Shown here: piece by piece, positions 39,594 through 48,292 of the stretch
How positions within the stretch are numbered: the stretch's first letter is position 1
How the letters are laid out: each line of letters begins with the position of its first letter
NCBI RefSeq assembly: GCF_900156875.1
Contig: NZ_LT707409.1
Coordinates: forward strand, 2,408,244 to 2,472,243
Reading direction: 5' to 3'
DNA from: Robertmurraya dakarensis
Lineage (GTDB): Bacteria; Bacillota; Bacilli; Bacillales; Cytobacillaceae
Length of the DNA stretch: 64,000 nt
The notes under the pieces: generated by a model
Database searches by the model: none
The model's input: the letters and a program-made list of their open reading frames with translations, nothing else
What the model was told of the DNA's origin: nothing
Made by a program: the position numbers and the translations under genes

Positions 39594-41297
39594 TCAAGCT
39601 TTTTTTTCATCATCTTGTTGAGTTCTCTGTTTTTCCTCATCAACCAATGCCCTTCTTAGTATCTTTCCAACTGCCGTTTTAGGCAATTCATTTCTAAACT
39701 CATAGAGCCTTGGGACTTTGTATGCCGCTAGATGCTTCCTAGCAAATGCATCAAGCTCTTTTTCTGTTATGTCCGCACCTTCTTTTAAGACAATATAGGC
39801 TTTAACCGTTTCGCCGCGGTAAGGATCAGGGATTCCAGCAACCACCGCTTCCATAATATTTGGATGTTCATATAGAACTTCTTCAATTTCACGTGGGTAT
39901 ATATTAAAACCACCCGCAATGATCATATCTTTCTTCCGATCAACAACATAGAAATAGCCGCTTTCATCCATATAACCCAAGTCCCCTGTTAATAGCCATC
40001 CGTCCTTTAATGTTTGCGCTGTTTCTTCAGGTCTGTTCCAATACCCTTTCATAACTTGGGGACCTTTTATACAAATCTCACCAATTTCCCCTGGAGGCAA
40101 TGGTTCCCCTGTATCTAATGAAAAAATCGCTGCTTCTGTATCAGGCCACGGTACACCAATACTGCCAGGAACTCGAGGCCGATCCCAGAGGAAGTTCGAA
40201 TGGGTTACTGGAGATGATTCCGTTAAACCATATCCCTCAACTAACTTTCCACCTGTAATCTCTTCAAACTTCTGTTGTACTTCAACAGGTAATGGAGCGG
40301 AACCTGAAATGCATGAATGAATTGATGATAAATCGTATTTACCGATATCTGGATGATTAAGAAGTCCAATATACATAGTAGGCGCCCCTGGAAATAATGT
40401 TGGACGCTGCTTTTGAATTGTCTTTAAAGCCGCTTCCATATCAAATTTAGGCAGCAGTACCATCTTATATCCTTGGCGTACAGATAAAATGAGAACCGTT
40501 GTCATCCCATACACATGGAAAAACGGCAGAAATCCCAATACAATTTCTTTCCCACGCTGACATTTATAAAGCCAGGCCTCACACATTGCCGTGTTGGACA
40601 CGAGATTTTTATGTGTAAGCATAACGCCTTTTGGAAAACCAGTTGTTCCCCCCGTATACTGGAGCAGGGCTAAATCTTCTTCAAAATCAAATGAAAGATC
40701 TTTTAGCTCTTTAGATGGCTGCTTCATGATTTCCATAAAAAGATGCTGATTACCTTCATGTTTCACTTGAACGGAGAAACCATATTGCTTTTTTTGAATA
40801 AAGGGATAGATCACGTTTTTCGGAAATGGAAGAAAATCCTTAATAGCGGTTACAAAAATATGTTCTAAGTCCGTCTGCTGCATTACTTTCATCACACGCG
40901 GGTAGAGAATATCTAATGTTATTATCATTTTCGCGCCGGAATCACTCATTTGGTACTGCAGCTCTCTCTCCATGTAAAGCGGGTTCGTCTGGACAACAAT
41001 TCCACCTGCCATTAAAATTCCGTAGTAGCTAATCACAGATTGTGGACAATTAGGAAGCATAATGGCAACACGATCGCCTTTTTCAATACCTAACTCCTGC
41101 AGATAAGCTGCAAATTTTACTGCGTATCGGTACAAAGTTTTGTAATTAATTTCCCGACCCATAAAATGAATAGCAGCTTTATCCGGAAACTCTTCAGCGG
41201 TATATTTTAAATCATTTTGAATCGGTTCATTTCTGTAATTTAATGTATGTGGGATTTCTTCTGGGTAATGTTTAAGCCATGGTTTAGCTTCAGACAT
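39594..41297 (-). CDS. lcfA: Long-chain fatty-acid-CoA ligase
   Basis: LcfA activates long-chain fatty acids with ATP and CoA. The 567-aa protein has the AMP-binding P-loop LLQYTGGTTGFPKGVMLTH, the GYGLTESSPV motif, the TGDLGYMDESGYFYVVDRKKDMIIAGGFNIYPREIEE hinge region and the C-terminal lysine in LPKTAVGKILRR. GGGGGG precedes the ATG. A sigma-A promoter and a non-FadR palindrome lie upstream, so its control may differ from fadR-fadB-etfBA. Confidence 0.96.
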   Translation of the reverse strand: MSEAKPWLKHYPEEIPHTLNYRNEPIQNDLKYTAEEFPDKAAIHFMGREINYKTLYRYAVKFAAYLQELGIEKGDRVAIMLPNCPQSVISYYGILMAGGIVVQTNPLYMERELQYQMSDSGAKMIITLDILYPRVMKVMQQTDLEHIFVTAIKDFLPFPKNVIYPFIQKKQYGFSVQVKHEGNQHLFMEIMKQPSKELKDLSFDFEEDLALLQYTGGTTGFPKGVMLTHKNLVSNTAMCEAWLYKCQRGKEIVLGFLPFFHVYGMTTVLILSVRQGYKMVLLPKFDMEAALKTIQKQRPTLFPGAPTMYIGLLNHPDIGKYDLSSIHSCISGSAPLPVEVQQKFEEITGGKLVEGYGLTESSPVTHSNFLWDRPRVPGSIGVPWPDTEAAIFSLDTGEPLPPGEIGEICIKGPQVMKGYWNRPEETAQTLKDGWLLTGDLGYMDESGYFYVVDRKKDMIIAGGFNIYPREIEEVLYEHPNIMEAVVAGIPDPYRGETVKAYIVLKEGADITEKELDAFARKHLAAYKVPRLYEFRNELPKTAVGKILRRALVDEEKQRTQQDDEKKA

Positions 41298-41322
41298 TGT
41301 AAACCCCCCGTTCTTAAATTTT

Positions 41323-41376
41323 TAGAACATTCAAACTGTTCTATCTTATTATAGTATAATAACCGTTTTGTGACAA
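41323..41376 (-). promoter_or_regulatory. lcfA promoter with an inverted repeat
   Basis: On the minus strand TTGTCA (41371-41376), a 17-base spacer and TATAAT (41348-41353). Just downstream is an exact 7-bp inverted repeat, TAGAACA at 41323-41329 and TGTTCTA at 41337-41343 with a seven-base spacer, placed where a repressor would block transcription. It is not a FadR box, and spacing excludes LexA. Confidence 0.7.
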
Positions 41377-41436
41377 TCACAATCTTTTCAAATTCATATT
41401 CCCTTTATGTAGGACTAGTTCTTTTATTCAAGAAAA

Positions 41437-41463
41437 AAATCGCCCTTATGATAAGAGCGATAC
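41437..41463 (-). terminator. Terminator of the polX-mutS2-yshE unit
   Basis: On the minus strand ATCGCTCTTAT, three bases, ATAAGGGCGAT, then seven T's. It follows the small membrane peptide gene. Confidence 0.92.
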
Positions 41464-41492
41464 TTTTTAAAAAAGTATATTAACATTTTATT

Positions 41493-41576
41493 TTATACAA
41501 AGAACATTAAATAAATAATACCGATTACTACAAAACCTCCGCAAAGTAATAATAGGACTTTTGCCAGCTTTTCCAA
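41493..41576 (-). CDS. 27-aa single-pass membrane peptide coupled to yshE
   Basis: The minus strand from a TTG codon reads MEKLAKVLLLLCGGFVVIGI then IYLMFFV and a stop. GGAGAG lies directly after the yshE TGA and about eight bases before this TTG, so translation should be coupled to yshE. The product is one hydrophobic helix with two lysines at the N-terminal, probably cytoplasmic, side. A strong terminator follows. It is too short for routine annotation. The function is unknown; a partner or modulator of YshE is a guess from position. Confidence 0.6.
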   Translation of the reverse strand: MEKLAKVLLLLCGGFVVIGIIYLMFFV

Positions 41577-41589
41577 AATGCCTCTCTCC

Positions 41590-41997
41590 TCACGAAATGT
41601 TAGCACCAATTACATATGACAAGCCAATTGAAATGACCATTGATATAAGACCAACTGCGCGGTTATCGTTTTGAATTTCTTTGTCAATATTGAACTTTGG
41701 TGTCAGAAACTCAAAAATAAAATAACCAATTAATAACAAAAAGAAACCGAAGCATCCCCAGCCAACCATCGTGAATAAAGAGTCATGGTGAGAAATTGAA
41801 TGACGAAAAATGTTCGAAACACCAAAGATTTTCCCACCTGTCGCCATGGCCACCGCAATATTCCCCTTTTTGATTTCCTCCCAGTTACGATATCTTGTAA
41901 CCAATTCGAAAACAGCTAAAAAAACAATCATGCAAAGAATGACCACACTATAATTTGCAGCTGTCAAGACGTATGAATTCTCCCAAAATGAGCTCAT
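41590..41997 (-). CDS. yshE: YshE, DUF350 membrane protein
   Basis: The function is unknown. The 135-aa protein has four membrane segments in two DUF350 repeats (NYSVVILCMIVFLAVFELVTRY and KGNIAVAMATGGKIFGVSNIFRHS; then FFLLLIGYFIFEFLTP and DNRAVGLISMVISIGLSYVIGANIS). It lies 17 bases downstream of mutS2 in the same unit, as in B. subtilis. Confidence 0.88.
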   Translation of the reverse strand: MSSFWENSYVLTAANYSVVILCMIVFLAVFELVTRYRNWEEIKKGNIAVAMATGGKIFGVSNIFRHSISHHDSLFTMVGWGCFGFFLLLIGYFIFEFLTPKFNIDKEIQNDNRAVGLISMVISIGLSYVIGANIS

Positions 41998-42014
41998 TGC
42001 TACTCTCCCTGTAT

Positions 42015-44372
42015 TTATTTAAATTCTACTACCGTTACACCCGTTCCCCCCTCGGCAGCATCGCCAAAGCGGATTTTCTTAACAGAACGATGATTTCGCA
42101 AATATTCTTGAACACCCTGCCTCAAGGCACCTGTCCCTTTTCCATGGATCACAGAAACTCGAGGATAGCCAGCTAATAACGCATCGTCGATATATTTTTC
42201 CACTCTAAGAAGAGCATCCTCGTAGCGTTCTCCCCGCAAATCCAACTCTAAATTAACATGGAAGTCTCTTCCTTTAACAATCGCCATCGGCTTTGTTTCA
42301 ACAGGCTTCTCACTTTTAATAAATTGCAGATCATCTTCCTTCACTTTCATTTTCAAAATACCAATTTGTACTTGCCATTCCTTATCAGCAGTTTTTTCAA
42401 GCAAATGTCCTTTTTGGTCAAAGCTTAATACTTTCACTTCATCTCCCGGTTTAAAAACATGCTTGTTCTTATTTACTGCGGACGTTTTTTTCTTGCCGCT
42501 CTGCTTTGGCACCGCTTCTTCTAAGCGTTTTTTCGCTTGAATCAGTTCATGCTCTTTTATTTCGGCATCCTTTTCCAATTTCATCTTTCTAAGCGAACGA
42601 ATGACATCTTCTGATTCATGTTGGGCTTTTTCAATGATCTGTGCTGCTTTTGTCTTGGCTTTTTCTAAAAGTGAATCTTTCTGATCGTAATATTCAACCA
42701 ATTGCTTCTGTAAATCCTTATGGAGCTTCTCGGATTGTTTTAACAGGTCATGAGCTTCTGTTAACTCTAATTCCGCTTGCTTTTTACTCTCTTCTAATGC
42801 GGCAATCATACTTTCTACCTCGTTTGTATCTGCACTGATATACGATCTTGCAGCTTGTATCACACTTTCTTTCAAACCAAGTCTTTTAGAAATTTCAAAG
42901 GCGTTACTTCTTCCAGGCACCCCTATTAATAGCTTATAGGTCGGGCTTAATGTATCAATATCAAATTCTACACTCGCATTAATGACACCTTCCCTGTTAT
43001 ACCCATATGCTTTTAATTCCGGATAATGGGTAGTAGCTATAACCCTTGCGCCTCTTTTGTACACCTCATCTAAAATGGATATTGCCAGCGCAGCTCCCTC
43101 TCCAGGGTCTGTTCCAGCACCCAGCTCATCAAAGAGCACTAAACTTCTAAAATCAACTTTATTTAAAATATCGACAATGTTAACCATATGTGAGGAGAAG
43201 GTACTCAAACTTTGCTCAATCGATTGCTCATCCCCAATATCAGCATAAACCGAATCAAAAACAGCCATTTCCGATCCATCTAGAGCAGGAATTTGTAAGC
43301 CGGCCTGAGCCATTAAGGTACATAATCCAACTGTTTTTAATGTTACAGTCTTCCCCCCTGTATTTGGACCAGTTATGACAATCGTTGAAAAATCTTTCCC
43401 TAGAAAGATATCGTTCGGAACGACTTCGTTTATTGGGATTAGCGGATGTCTCGCTTTATATAACGCAATGATTCCATCTTGATTCATTTTTGGTTTGGTC
43501 GCCTTCATGCTTTTTCCAAAGCGTGCTTTGGCGAACATAAAATCAAGCTTGCCAAGTACATCTACAATCACTTCTAATTCATTGCGATTTTCTCCTACAG
43601 TATTCGATAGTTCAATTAAAATTCTTTCAATCTCCTGCTGCTCTTTAACACGAATACCTTGAAGTTCATTATTTAGTTGAACAATTGCTTGCGGTTCGAT
43701 AAATAATGTTTGACCTGAGGAACTCTGATCATGAATAATTCCCCCATAATGCCCTCTGTACTCCTGCTTTACCGGAATAACGAAGCGATCATTTCGAATG
43801 GTAATAATCGCATCAGACAGCATTTTTTGTGCACTAGAAGAACGGATCATGCTTTCCAGCCGTTCTCTGACCCTTGCTTCCCTCGTTCTCAATTGATTCC
43901 GAAGCGTTCTTAAGCTATCACTTGCAGAATCTAAGACAGCTCCGTTATCATCAATGGCCATCCGGATCGATTCCTCTAAGTCAGACAGCACAATAATTCT
44001 ATCTGCAAATTCAAGCAATATTGGAATTTCGATTTCCTCTTCAGCCAAGTCTTCTATAAACCTTCTCATCATCCGGCTCGCATGAATCGTGCTTGATACT
44101 TCGTTCAGTTCTTGTGGACTTAGCATTCCTCCGATTGAAGCACGTTTGACATGGGGCCTAATATCAAATATCCCTCCAAGCGGAACGTTCCCCTTTAATC
44201 TGATGACCAGGGCCGCTTCATCTGTTTCCTCTTGCATCCGAACAACTTCTTCAAAATTAACTGACGGCAAAAGTTCCGTTACGAGGCTTCTCCCTAACGA
44301 GGACGATACATATCCTTGCAGCAGTTCTTTTACTTTTAAAAATTCTAATACTTTTAATACTCGTTCTTGCAT
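42015..44372 (-). CDS. mutSB: MutS2 (MutSB), Smr-domain ATPase
   Basis: MutS2 acts on recombination intermediates and, in B. subtilis, also in rescue of collided ribosomes. The 785-aa protein has the MutS-type core, Walker [16 protein letters not shown] (about residue 330), Walker [13 protein letters not shown], a long coiled coil (about 515-630) and a C-terminal Smr nuclease-like domain with [15 protein letters not shown] and [16 protein letters not shown]. It lacks the mismatch-recognition domain of MutS1. I start at the ATG at 44372 (MQERVLK) with GGGAGGG upstream. It lies 56 bases below polX. Confidence 0.95.
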   Translation of the reverse strand: MQERVLKVLEFLKVKELLQGYVSSSLGRSLVTELLPSVNFEEVVRMQEETDEAALVIRLKGNVPLGGIFDIRPHVKRASIGGMLSPQELNEVSSTIHASRMMRRFIEDLAEEEIEIPILLEFADRIIVLSDLEESIRMAIDDNGAVLDSASDSLRTLRNQLRTREARVRERLESMIRSSSAQKMLSDAIITIRNDRFVIPVKQEYRGHYGGIIHDQSSSGQTLFIEPQAIVQLNNELQGIRVKEQQEIERILIELSNTVGENRNELEVIVDVLGKLDFMFAKARFGKSMKATKPKMNQDGIIALYKARHPLIPINEVVPNDIFLGKDFSTIVITGPNTGGKTVTLKTVGLCTLMAQAGLQIPALDGSEMAVFDSVYADIGDEQSIEQSLSTFSSHMVNIVDILNKVDFRSLVLFDELGAGTDPGEGAALAISILDEVYKRGARVIATTHYPELKAYGYNREGVINASVEFDIDTLSPTYKLLIGVPGRSNAFEISKRLGLKESVIQAARSYISADTNEVESMIAALEESKKQAELELTEAHDLLKQSEKLHKDLQKQLVEYYDQKDSLLEKAKTKAAQIIEKAQHESEDVIRSLRKMKLEKDAEIKEHELIQAKKRLEEAVPKQSGKKKTSAVNKNKHVFKPGDEVKVLSFDQKGHLLEKTADKEWQVQIGILKMKVKEDDLQFIKSEKPVETKPMAIVKGRDFHVNLELDLRGERYEDALLRVEKYIDDALLAGYPRVSVIHGKGTGALRQGVQEYLRNHRSVKKIRFGDAAEGGTGVTVVEFK

Positions 44373-44428
44373 GGAGAACAACCCTCCCAATTCTCTATTA
44401 TGCAACTTCTCTTAGAAGCATCTGTATA

Positions 44429-46147
44429 TTAACGATTGTGTAAAAATTCAAGCAGCTCTTCTGCTGATAATGCGTTCAACACAGATGTTCTTTTAAGCCA
44501 GCCTTTTTTTGCTGCTGCTACACCAATTTCCATATGTATAAGTGTATCCATTTTATGTGCATCCGTGTTGATAACAATTTTAACTCCCATCTCCTGTGCT
44601 TTGCGAAGATGTTCAGAAGCTAAATCAAGACGATTTGGATTCGCATTTAATTCTAATGCGGTATTCGTTTCCTTCGCAAGCTGTATGAGTTGGTCAATAT
44701 CCACGTCGTACCCTTCTCTTTTTCCAATTTTCCTTCCTGTCGGATGAGCAATGATATCAACATGAGCATTGATTAAGGCAGTTTTAAGCCTTCCCATGAT
44801 TTTCTCTCTCGGCTGTGAAAAGGATGAATGAATGGAAGCAATGACAATATCCAATTCCTCAAGGAGGTCATCATCATAGTCTAACGTACCATCTGGCAGA
44901 ATATCCATCTCCACGCCTGATAAAATGGTTATATCATCATATTTTTGATTTAAAGCCTTAATTTCTTCCTTTTGTTTCTTCAACCTTTCAACTGATAATC
45001 CATTCGCTACCTTTAAAAACTTAGAATGATCCGTTATCGCTAAGTATTTGTAGCCTCTAGCTCTGCAAGCTTCCACCATTTCGACAATCGTATGCGCCCC
45101 GTCACTCCACGTTGAATGCATATGGAGATCTCCATTAATATCTTCTATTGATATTAATTCAAGTTCGGGTGAGTAATGATCTACCTCACTGCCATCCTCC
45201 CTCAATTCCGGAGGGATAAATGGCAGTCCAAAATGCCGATAAAACTCCTCTTCACTTGAAAAAGTCAGGATTTCTCCCGTTTCTATCTGTTCTACACCAT
45301 ACTCACTTATTTTTTCACCACGTTCTTTTGCCAGCTGTCTCATTCTTACATTATGATCCTTTGATCCGGTAAAATGGTGGAGCGTTGTAGCAAATTCAGC
45401 AGGCTTTACAAGCCGGAAGTCTACCGATACATCGTAGTCTAACTCAAAGACAACCGATACTTTCGTATCACCAGCAGCAATTGTCTCCTTTATACCTGAT
45501 AGTTTTAACAACTGCTCTTTTACATTTGAGGGATTTGTCGTTGCGATGATAAAATCTAAATCTTTTACTGTTTCTCTCATTCTTCGCAGTGATCCTGCTC
45601 TAGAAAAGCTTTCAATGTCTTCCATGTCCTTTAAGATTTCCTCAATCTTTTCAGCCACCGGAAGCATATATGCTAATGGGAGCCTCTCAGGTCTCGATCC
45701 TACTTGCTGGATCGCAGCTAAAATTTTTTCCTCTGTTTTCTTTCCGAAACCAGTAAGACCTTGAACTTTTTTATCCAAACACGCTTGCTTTAAATCATCT
45801 ACATTCTCAATTCCCAGCTCTTTATAAAGCTTAGCGATCTTCTTGCCGCCCAGTCCAGGAAGCTGCAGCAGCAGAATTAATCCTTTTGGAACCTCCTGTT
45901 GCAATTCCTTTAAAACAGACGATGTACCCGTTTCGATAAACTCTTCTATTACTGCAGCCGTTCCTTTGCCTATCCCAGGAAATTTCGTAAAATCACTAAT
46001 TTCTGTTATGCTATGTTCATCAGCTTCTAAGGCATTAGCAGCCTTTCGAAAAGCTGCTATTTTAAAGGAGTTTTCACCTTTTAACTCTAAATAGACCGCA
46101 ATACTTTCTAATAACCGAACAACATCCTTTTTGTTAACAGTCACCAT
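44429..46147 (-). CDS. polX: Family X DNA polymerase with PHP domain
   Basis: PolX is a gap-filling repair polymerase with a PHP domain giving 3'-5' exonuclease and AP-endonuclease activity. The 572-aa protein has helix-hairpin-helix segments (FPGIGKGTAAVIEEFIETG, LPGLGGKKIAKLYKELG), the catalytic GSLRRMRETVKDLDFIIAT near residue 190, HHFTGSKDHNVRMRQ, and the C-terminal PHP domain with DLHMHSTWSDG, ITDHSKFL, GVEMDILPDG, IASIHSSF and NTDAHK. I start at the ATG at 46147 after AAAAGG. It heads the polX-mutS2-yshE unit. Confidence 0.95.
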   Translation of the reverse strand: MVTVNKKDVVRLLESIAVYLELKGENSFKIAAFRKAANALEADEHSITEISDFTKFPGIGKGTAAVIEEFIETGTSSVLKELQQEVPKGLILLLQLPGLGGKKIAKLYKELGIENVDDLKQACLDKKVQGLTGFGKKTEEKILAAIQQVGSRPERLPLAYMLPVAEKIEEILKDMEDIESFSRAGSLRRMRETVKDLDFIIATTNPSNVKEQLLKLSGIKETIAAGDTKVSVVFELDYDVSVDFRLVKPAEFATTLHHFTGSKDHNVRMRQLAKERGEKISEYGVEQIETGEILTFSSEEEFYRHFGLPFIPPELREDGSEVDHYSPELELISIEDINGDLHMHSTWSDGAHTIVEMVEACRARGYKYLAITDHSKFLKVANGLSVERLKKQKEEIKALNQKYDDITILSGVEMDILPDGTLDYDDDLLEELDIVIASIHSSFSQPREKIMGRLKTALINAHVDIIAHPTGRKIGKREGYDVDIDQLIQLAKETNTALELNANPNRLDLASEHLRKAQEMGVKIVINTDAHKMDTLIHMEIGVAAAKKGWLKRTSVLNALSAEELLEFLHNR

Positions 46148-46324
46148 GAACACCAACCTTTTTATCACAGGTTAACGGACGATTATACTTAAGCGCTCTT
46201 CTTAATAATAGAAAGAAGCAGCCGTCCATTTATTTTTTATATCCTTATTAGTTTATAACAATGTTTCATCTTTCATTATGAAGCCTATTCTATTATACGA
46301 AACAACGTCTAAAAAGTTTTGAAA

Positions 46325-46356
46325 AAAGAAAACTTCTCTTATTCAGAGAAGTTTAG
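46325..46356 (-). terminator. Terminator overlapping the cvpA stop
   Basis: On the minus strand AAACTTCTCT, loop, AGAGAAGTTTT then CTTTTTTC, starting at the end of cvpA. Confidence 0.85.
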
Positions 46357-46895
46357 GAATTACTATAATTAATCCAAATCTCTTTAAACTGTTCAGAAAA
46401 AAATGGTGTATGTTCGACAATTAATGCTGCACCAATTGAATGACCTATTGCGCTCTGTACTGCATCGATTGGCAGGAGTGCAGCTATGAATAATAGAATA
46501 AATAATAATAAATAAACTTCAAGAAAGCCTAATATACCGCCAGCCCAAATATTTAAGGTCTTCAAGATTGGTAAACTTGCAACAAAATCAAGCATACTAC
46601 CAATTATCTGCAGCAAAATTTTGGCCGCAAAAAAAATCACGACAAATGCAATGGCGCGATAGTAAGCACTTTCTAAATTTCCATTGTCTAAAAGAAGCTG
46701 GAAGGTAGAATCACTGCCAAAATTGGGATATGGAATCCAAAGTGTAAGCTTGTCTGCTAATTCGTCATAGTATAGATAAGAAACGATGAATGCGATAATA
46801 AAGCCTACAAAATGTATGAGCTGGAGGATAAAACCTCTTTTTAGTCCAACTAAAAATCCGAATACTAAAATGATAAAAATGGCGAAATCTAGCAT
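46353..46895 (-). CDS. CvpA-family membrane protein
   Basis: A 180-aa CvpA-family integral membrane protein (B. subtilis YshB) with four or five membrane segments (DFAIFIILVFGFLVGLKRGFILQLIHFVGFIIAFIVSYLYY, AIAFVVIFFAAKILLQIIGSMLDFV, WAGGILGFLEVYLLLFILLFIAALLP). The family is linked to colicin V production in E. coli and to envelope stress; its role here is unknown. It follows zapA after seven bases. Confidence 0.88.
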   Translation of the reverse strand: MLDFAIFIILVFGFLVGLKRGFILQLIHFVGFIIAFIVSYLYYDELADKLTLWIPYPNFGSDSTFQLLLDNGNLESAYYRAIAFVVIFFAAKILLQIIGSMLDFVASLPILKTLNIWAGGILGFLEVYLLLFILLFIAALLPIDAVQSAIGHSIGAALIVEHTPFFSEQFKEIWINYSNS

Positions 46896-46902
46896 GACTT
46901 TT

Positions 46903-47163
46903 TCAGTCCTTTACTCTTTTTAATTCGCTTTCAAGCCGTTCAAGTTCGTCTTTCATTTTAATATAATCATTAACGGCATTGACTGCAGTTAGCACGGCTA
47001 ACTTACTCGTATCGAGTGAAGGATTCTTGGAGCTAATTTCACGCATTTTTTGATCAACCATTGAAGCTACAAGTCGAACATGGCTGGAACTTTCCGAGCC
47101 AATGATTACATAAGTTTGTCCAAAAATATCAACAGTTGTGCGCGATTTTTGTGCTTCTGACAA
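46903..47163 (-). CDS. zapA: Cell division protein ZapA
   Basis: ZapA bundles FtsZ filaments at the division site. The 86-aa protein has RTTVDIFGQTYVIIGSESSSHVRLVASMVDQKMREI and a C-terminal coiled coil (VNAVNDYIKMKDELERLESELKRV). Translation starts at TTG after GGGGGG. It is divergent from rnhC across 133 bases and leads cvpA. Confidence 0.93.
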   Translation of the reverse strand: MSEAQKSRTTVDIFGQTYVIIGSESSSHVRLVASMVDQKMREISSKNPSLDTSKLAVLTAVNAVNDYIKMKDELERLESELKRVKD

Positions 47164-47296
47164 TCCGGTTGCCCCCCATCAAATGAATCCTATTCACTAT
47201 GATAACATGAACCTTTTTGAGTGAAAAGTCTAATGATGTCAAAAGAAATCAGATTTAGGAAAAATTTGTTAGATAAACGAAGTGGAGTGTGAAACG

Positions 47297-48229
47297 ATGA
47301 GTAACGTAGTTATTAAAACATCTATTAATGAAATTGAAAAAATGAAGAATCATTATAAAGCCTTCCTAGGAACAAAAGTGCCGCCAGGTGGTATATTTAC
47401 AGCAAAAACAGCAAACTGTACGGTAACTGCTTATAAATCTGGTAAAGTCTTATTTCAAGGTGCAGGCAGCACCAATGAAGCAGGTCTATGGGGGAAACTT
47501 GAAAATGAAACCTCCAGCAAATCACCTAAAAAAACAAAGGCACCCGCTAATAACCTTCCGGCAAACTTTGAATCTCTATCGGTTGTTGGATCAGATGAAG
47601 TCGGAACGGGTGATTACTTCGGTCCTATTACAGTGGTGGCAGCTTATGTTAAAAAAGAAAACATTCCGCTTCTAAAAGAACTTGGCGTTAAGGACTCAAA
47701 AAACTTAAATGACCAAAAGATCTCAGAAATTGCAAAGCAAATAAAAGAAGTTATTCCATATAGTCTATTAACCTTGCATAACGAGAAATACAATTCATTG
47801 CAGCAGTCTGGAATGTCGCAAGGAAAGTTAAAAGCACTCCTTCATAATCAAGCACTCGGACATGTGTTAGATAAAATTCAACCTGAAAGACCAGAAGCGA
47901 TCTTAATTGACCAGTTCGCAAAAGAGGAAGTCTACTATCAATATTTAAAAGGGAAAAAGAATATCGTAAAAGAAAATGTCTACTTTAGCACAAAAGCTGA
48001 AGGAGTCCACCTATCTGTAGCTGCAGCATCGATTTTAGCACGCTATGCATTTGTCCAGCATTTTGAAAACCTTTCAAAGAAAGCAGGTTTTACCTTGCCG
48101 AAAGGAGCTGGCCCGCAAGTCGACAAGGCAGCTGCTAGATTAATTAAAGAGAAAGGGGAATCCGTACTCCCGCAGTTTGTGAAGCTGCATTTTGCCAATA
48201 CGGAAAAAGCTTTAAGGCTTGTTAAGTAA
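47297..48229 (+). CDS. rnhC: Ribonuclease HIII
   Basis: RNase HIII cleaves the RNA strand of RNA-DNA hybrids. The 310-aa protein has an N-terminal TBP-like substrate-binding domain (about 1-80, including YKSGKVLFQGAG) and the RNase HII-like catalytic domain with GSDEVGTGDYFGPI, VKDSKNL, and LIDQFAKEE. I use the ATG at 47297 (MSNVVIK), about ten bases after GGAG. It is on the opposite strand to its neighbours and converges on pheT. Confidence 0.94.
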   Translation: MSNVVIKTSINEIEKMKNHYKAFLGTKVPPGGIFTAKTANCTVTAYKSGKVLFQGAGSTNEAGLWGKLENETSSKSPKKTKAPANNLPANFESLSVVGSDEVGTGDYFGPITVVAAYVKKENIPLLKELGVKDSKNLNDQKISEIAKQIKEVIPYSLLTLHNEKYNSLQQSGMSQGKLKALLHNQALGHVLDKIQPERPEAILIDQFAKEEVYYQYLKGKKNIVKENVYFSTKAEGVHLSVAAASILARYAFVQHFENLSKKAGFTLPKGAGPQVDKAAARLIKEKGESVLPQFVKLHFANTEKALRLVK

Positions 48230-48252
48230 GCAGCTTTCCCATTCATTCAAAT

Positions 48253-48287
48253 AAAAGGAGGGAACTATGAGACAGTTCCCTCCTTTT
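48253..48287. terminator. Bidirectional terminator between rnhC and pheT
   Basis: AAAAGGAGGGAACT and AGTTCCCTCCTTTT form a perfect stem with a short loop between two convergent genes. Confidence 0.93.
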
Positions 48288-48292
48288 CATGA

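Noticed and set aside
41323-41343. LexA (SOS) box before lcfA
   Set aside because: GAAC and GTTC are present, but nine bases apart instead of four.
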